DNA from: Spongospora subterranea
Taxonomy: Eukaryota > Endomyxa > Phytomyxea > Plasmodiophorida > Plasmodiophoridae
Direction: 5' to 3'
NCBI GenBank assembly: GCA_900404475.1
Contig: OUQQ01000628.1
Span: forward strand, 1 to 11,639
DNA: 11,639 nt
Each line of letters opens with the position of its first letter. Within the stretch, counting starts at the first letter, position 1. The position numbers and the translations under genes were made by a program. The notes under the pieces were generated by a model. That model was given only the letters and a program-made list of their open reading frames with translations. It had not been told where the DNA came from and made no database searches. Below, piece after piece: positions 9,601 through 11,639 of this stretch.

Positions 9601-10064
9601 TTAGCGTGTTGAGATTCCTTGAACAAAAAAGTTGCTCAGATTGTTCCGAATCGTTGTCATTTCACTGGGAAAAGAAAGGCTTGCGGGTATACAAACTCCA
9701 CAAGAGTGTCTCAAAGCGTCTTCAAATCGCTCCGGAAATTTTCCAGAGCTAGATGTCATTTGGCGGGCAGCTGCTTTGACTTGGCCGTTGAGGCCATTAC
9801 GCCAACCACGAATAATGTTTTCCACCAACAGCAGCTGCAGCCTAAGTGAGATTCAATATCCTAATCCCCACCCCTTAAAAACTTTATTTAGCATAACCTC
9901 TTTGTTGAGTGTTTCTGTGTATTCTTCGTATCCAGATTGGAGGTATGTTCGAGATAAATGGTTTGATAAACTTCTTCCTCCAAGCCGGTCAAGGAATCAT
10001 TATGGACATGGAGAAGTATTTGACTGGATCTCAGTGTATGCCCAATCTGATCAGAAATCAACAT
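9601..10064 (-). CDS. Possible small two-exon gene, unknown function
   Basis: Proposed exons are 10064-9898 and 9841-9601, joined across a 56-nt intron (donor GTTATG, the same hexamer as the ACP intron donor; acceptor CTTAG), giving 135 residues in a consistent phase. The second exon is the stronger part: ENIIRGWRNGLNGQVKAAARQ followed by GKFPERFEDALRH, then a CGVC pair and a TAA stop. The first exon (SLTGLEEEVYQTIYLEH..) is less certain because the plus strand is also open there, with its own GT and AG sites. No domain, signal peptide or membrane segment is evident and no family was recognised. The intron length fits the neighbouring genes, which is the main support. Confidence 0.35.
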
Positions 10065-10245
10065 TGGAGTGTGTTAAAAAATACGAAAGGTGAGGCATTC
10101 ACTTGATGTATTAACATGACTTTTAGTACTAGTCTCAAATTGTTTCGGCTATTTCATATCATGAATCAGGAAATGTCAAAATGGCGCCACCGACCTGTTT
10201 GAGTGTTTCGAGTGTACACGGACTCCGTCGCATATCTTCAACATC

Positions 10246-10668
10246 ATGCGATCGTCTGCCCTCTTCTTACTAACTCGCCAACGTGCTGGAGGTGCTAACG
10301 CTCTTCGATGGGCAACGCAGTGGTCGCGAAATTTTGCTGGATCCACCCCTACTTCTGCCACGTTCTTGCCCCGCGAAACTGTCCAAGACCGTGTCCTTGA
10401 AGTCATCCGAAATTTCCCTAAAATTGATGCAAATAAGGTTATGTGTAGTGTCGTACATATTATTTATACCACTTATATTTTTCGATTACAGGTGAGCGCA
10501 CAGTCCCATTTCGTCAACGATCTTGCTATCGACAGTCTCGATCAAGTCGAGTTGGTGATGGCATTCGAAGATGAGTTCAATATCGAAATCACTGATGATG
10601 ATGCCGAGAAAATAACAACCGCCGAGGACGCTATCAACTATGTTGCTTCTCATCCAATGGCCAAATAA
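10246..10668 (+). CDS. Mitochondrial acyl carrier protein, two exons
   Basis: Exons 10246-10437 and 10492-10668 flank a 54-nt intron (donor GTTATG, acceptor TTACAG), giving 122 residues. The N-terminal 35 or so residues are rich in Arg, Ala, Ser and Leu with no acids, as in a mitochondrial import sequence. The ACP domain follows: [33 protein letters not shown] with Ser79 of the DSL motif as the 4'-phosphopantetheine site, [16 protein letters not shown], and a last helix to AINYVASHP. The family carries growing acyl chains in mitochondrial fatty-acid (lipoate precursor) synthesis and is also a subunit of complex I and of the Fe-S assembly complex through LYR proteins (NDUFAB1/ACP1 type). Splicing is needed to restore the normal KVSAQSHF loop; the unspliced frame is open but carries 18 alien residues. 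It converges on the peroxiredoxin gene. Confidence 0.93.
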   Translation: MRSSALFLLTRQRAGGANALRWATQWSRNFAGSTPTSATFLPRETVQDRVLEVIRNFPKIDANKVMCSVVHIIYTTYIFRLQVSAQSHFVNDLAIDSLDQVELVMAFEDEFNIEITDDDAEKITTAEDAINYVASHPMAK

Positions 10669-10694
10669 TCCATTTACTCTTATATCTCACATTG

Positions 10695-10700
10695 AATAAA
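10695..10700 (+). terminator. Possible polyadenylation hexamer of the ACP gene
   Basis: AATAAA lies 27 nt after the ACP stop codon, inside the 101-bp gap between the convergent ACP and peroxiredoxin stops. Position and sequence fit a canonical cleavage signal. Use of this hexamer varies among protists. Confidence 0.5.
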
Positions 10701-10769
10701 AACTGGTCATTTGTTCAGATTTGAGGAAATTCAGAATGTTAGGGTTTTATAAAAACAATATTCACGGAA

Positions 10770-11555
10770 TCATGCTTTGGATTGCTTCCCTTTGAGGTAT
10801 GCCAGCATTGTATCGGCGTCTGACCTATATCAGAAAACTCTTAAACGATACTGTGGATGGTCTTGCAAACACATCGCCTACACTTCAAAAGGATCACCTT
10901 CTTGGTCAGGTTCACAGAAAACTTTCTCAACCTTTCCATCATTAACAACCATACTGTATCGCCAGCTTCGCAATCCAAATCCAATACTGCTTTTGTCGAC
11001 TAACGCTCCAATGCTTTTTGTAAACGTGGTATTGCCATCAGGTAATATCCTAAAACAAATCAATTGAGGATAACAACTGCTATGTTGTAGCCCACATAAC
11101 ATCTTTAGCTTTTAGATCTTTTATCCAAGCATTGCAGACAAACGCATCATTCACACTCTAAGATTACGTTTAGATAACCTGCGAGCAAAATCCAATGACA
11201 AACTTACGACACAAACAATTTTGTCGATGCCGTTTTTCTTGAGTTCGGGTGCCAGTTCAGAATATCGAGGCAGGTGCGTGCTGGAACATGTAGGAGTGAC
11301 TGTAAAAAATCATCAGATTGAATTAAAAGGTGAACAAGCTACTTCTATACATGCTCCTGGAAGGCCGAAGAGGGCGACCCGTTTTCCTTTGAAAACGTCA
11401 TCTGTTGAAACATCAAGCCATTGATTATCAGAGCGAGTCTTGAAGACAACTCTTTCGGGAAGCAGATCGCCCTCTTTAACTGCCAACGACTTCAAGGACG
11501 CCCATCCATTACGACGCCAGATGGGAACAAATCGACGAACAACGGAAGCTTGCAT
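10770..11555 (-). CDS. PRDX5: Mitochondrial type II peroxiredoxin (Prx5-like), five exons
   Basis: Exons 11555-11351, 11299-11208, 11157-11096, 11049-10882 and 10824-10770 are separated by introns of 51, 50, 46 and 57 nt; all join in phase for 193 residues. The enzyme reduces peroxides using thiols. Leader [17 protein letters not shown] is basic and acid-free, as for mitochondrial import. The thioredoxin-like fold follows: [19 protein letters not shown] with peroxidatic Cys73 (its TPTC motif is made only by splicing), KIVCVSVNDAFV with Cys98, spaced 25 residues as in the plant PrxII resolving cysteine, then [30 protein letters not shown] and [19 protein letters not shown]. The final exon supplies [17 protein letters not shown]; without it the frame would stop at TAG 10880-10878. 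Some splice sites are weak (GTGGGC, GTATAG) but each restores family-conserved sequence. Cys107 is an extra cysteine of unknown role. Confidence 0.94.
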
Positions 11556-11568
11556 GATCTAGACAATA

Positions 11569-11611
11569 AGGTATGGGTATACAGAGTTAAACCCCGGCAG
11601 GTATGGGTATA
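11569..11611. repeat. Direct repeat AGGTATGGGTATA, two copies 30 bp apart
   Basis: Identical 13-mers occur at 11569-11581 and 11599-11611, 14 and 44 bases upstream of the peroxiredoxin ATG. On the peroxiredoxin strand they read TATACCCATACCT. They could be regulatory sites, but each also ends in AG followed by GT on the plus strand and may be chance or a small duplication. Confidence 0.4.
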
Positions 11612-11639
11612 GTGGCCGGCCTATCCCCTCTACCGCGCG

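Noticed and set aside
9619..9849. Plus-strand frame containing a CHFTGKRK stretch resembling ribosomal protein bL28
   Set aside because: It starts only with a TTG, lacks the rest of the L28 pattern, and lies opposite a better minus-strand frame.
1..11639. Bacterial or phage features such as operons, ribosome binding sites, CRISPR arrays, attachment sites
   Set aside because: The genes are spliced and eukaryotic in type; no direct-repeat/spacer array or prokaryotic signals were found.

Overview
The window looks like nuclear DNA from a small-genome protist eukaryote, most likely an oomycete (stramenopile). The reasons are: genes interrupted by very short GT-AG introns (mostly 46-71 nt), almost no space between genes, protein sequences of eukaryotic mitochondrial and DNA-repair type, and one end of a plant/oomycete-type mariner element. 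Species cannot be told from the sequence alone.

Layout. 1-454: the 5' end of a mariner-like DNA transposon in minus orientation, with the first 100 residues of its transposase, an untranslated leader and the outer terminus (a CTCCCTC... end flanked by TA). It runs off the left edge. 473-570: a degenerate AT-rich tandem repeat. 571-3422: about 2.85 kb with no recognisable gene. The minus strand of its right two thirds carries many short protein-like open segments that break frame repeatedly, so it may be an unrecognised multi-exon gene or a decayed one. 3423-7843: a multi-exon minus-strand gene for the Fanconi anaemia protein FANCD2. Its N-terminal half is one long exon, its last five exons join in phase, and the middle is only partly resolved. 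7848-9177: a two-exon membrane-anchored calcineurin-like metallophosphoesterase on the same strand, ending 4 nt before the proposed FANCD2 start. 9178-9600: no gene seen. 9601-10064: a possible small two-exon minus-strand gene of unknown function. 10246-10668: a two-exon mitochondrial acyl carrier protein on the plus strand. 10770-11555: a five-exon mitochondrial type II (Prx5-like) peroxiredoxin on the minus strand, convergent with the ACP gene. 11569-11611: a short direct repeat upstream of the peroxiredoxin.

The genes do not form one pathway. FANCD2 acts in nuclear interstrand-crosslink repair. ACP and the peroxiredoxin both carry basic N-terminal extensions typical of mitochondrial import. 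The splice models were built by hand from reading frame, GT/AG sites and family conservation. They are firm for ACP, peroxiredoxin and the phosphoesterase, firm for the first large exon and C-terminal exons of FANCD2, and unresolved for FANCD2 between about 5460 and 6325 and between about 4613 and 5031.
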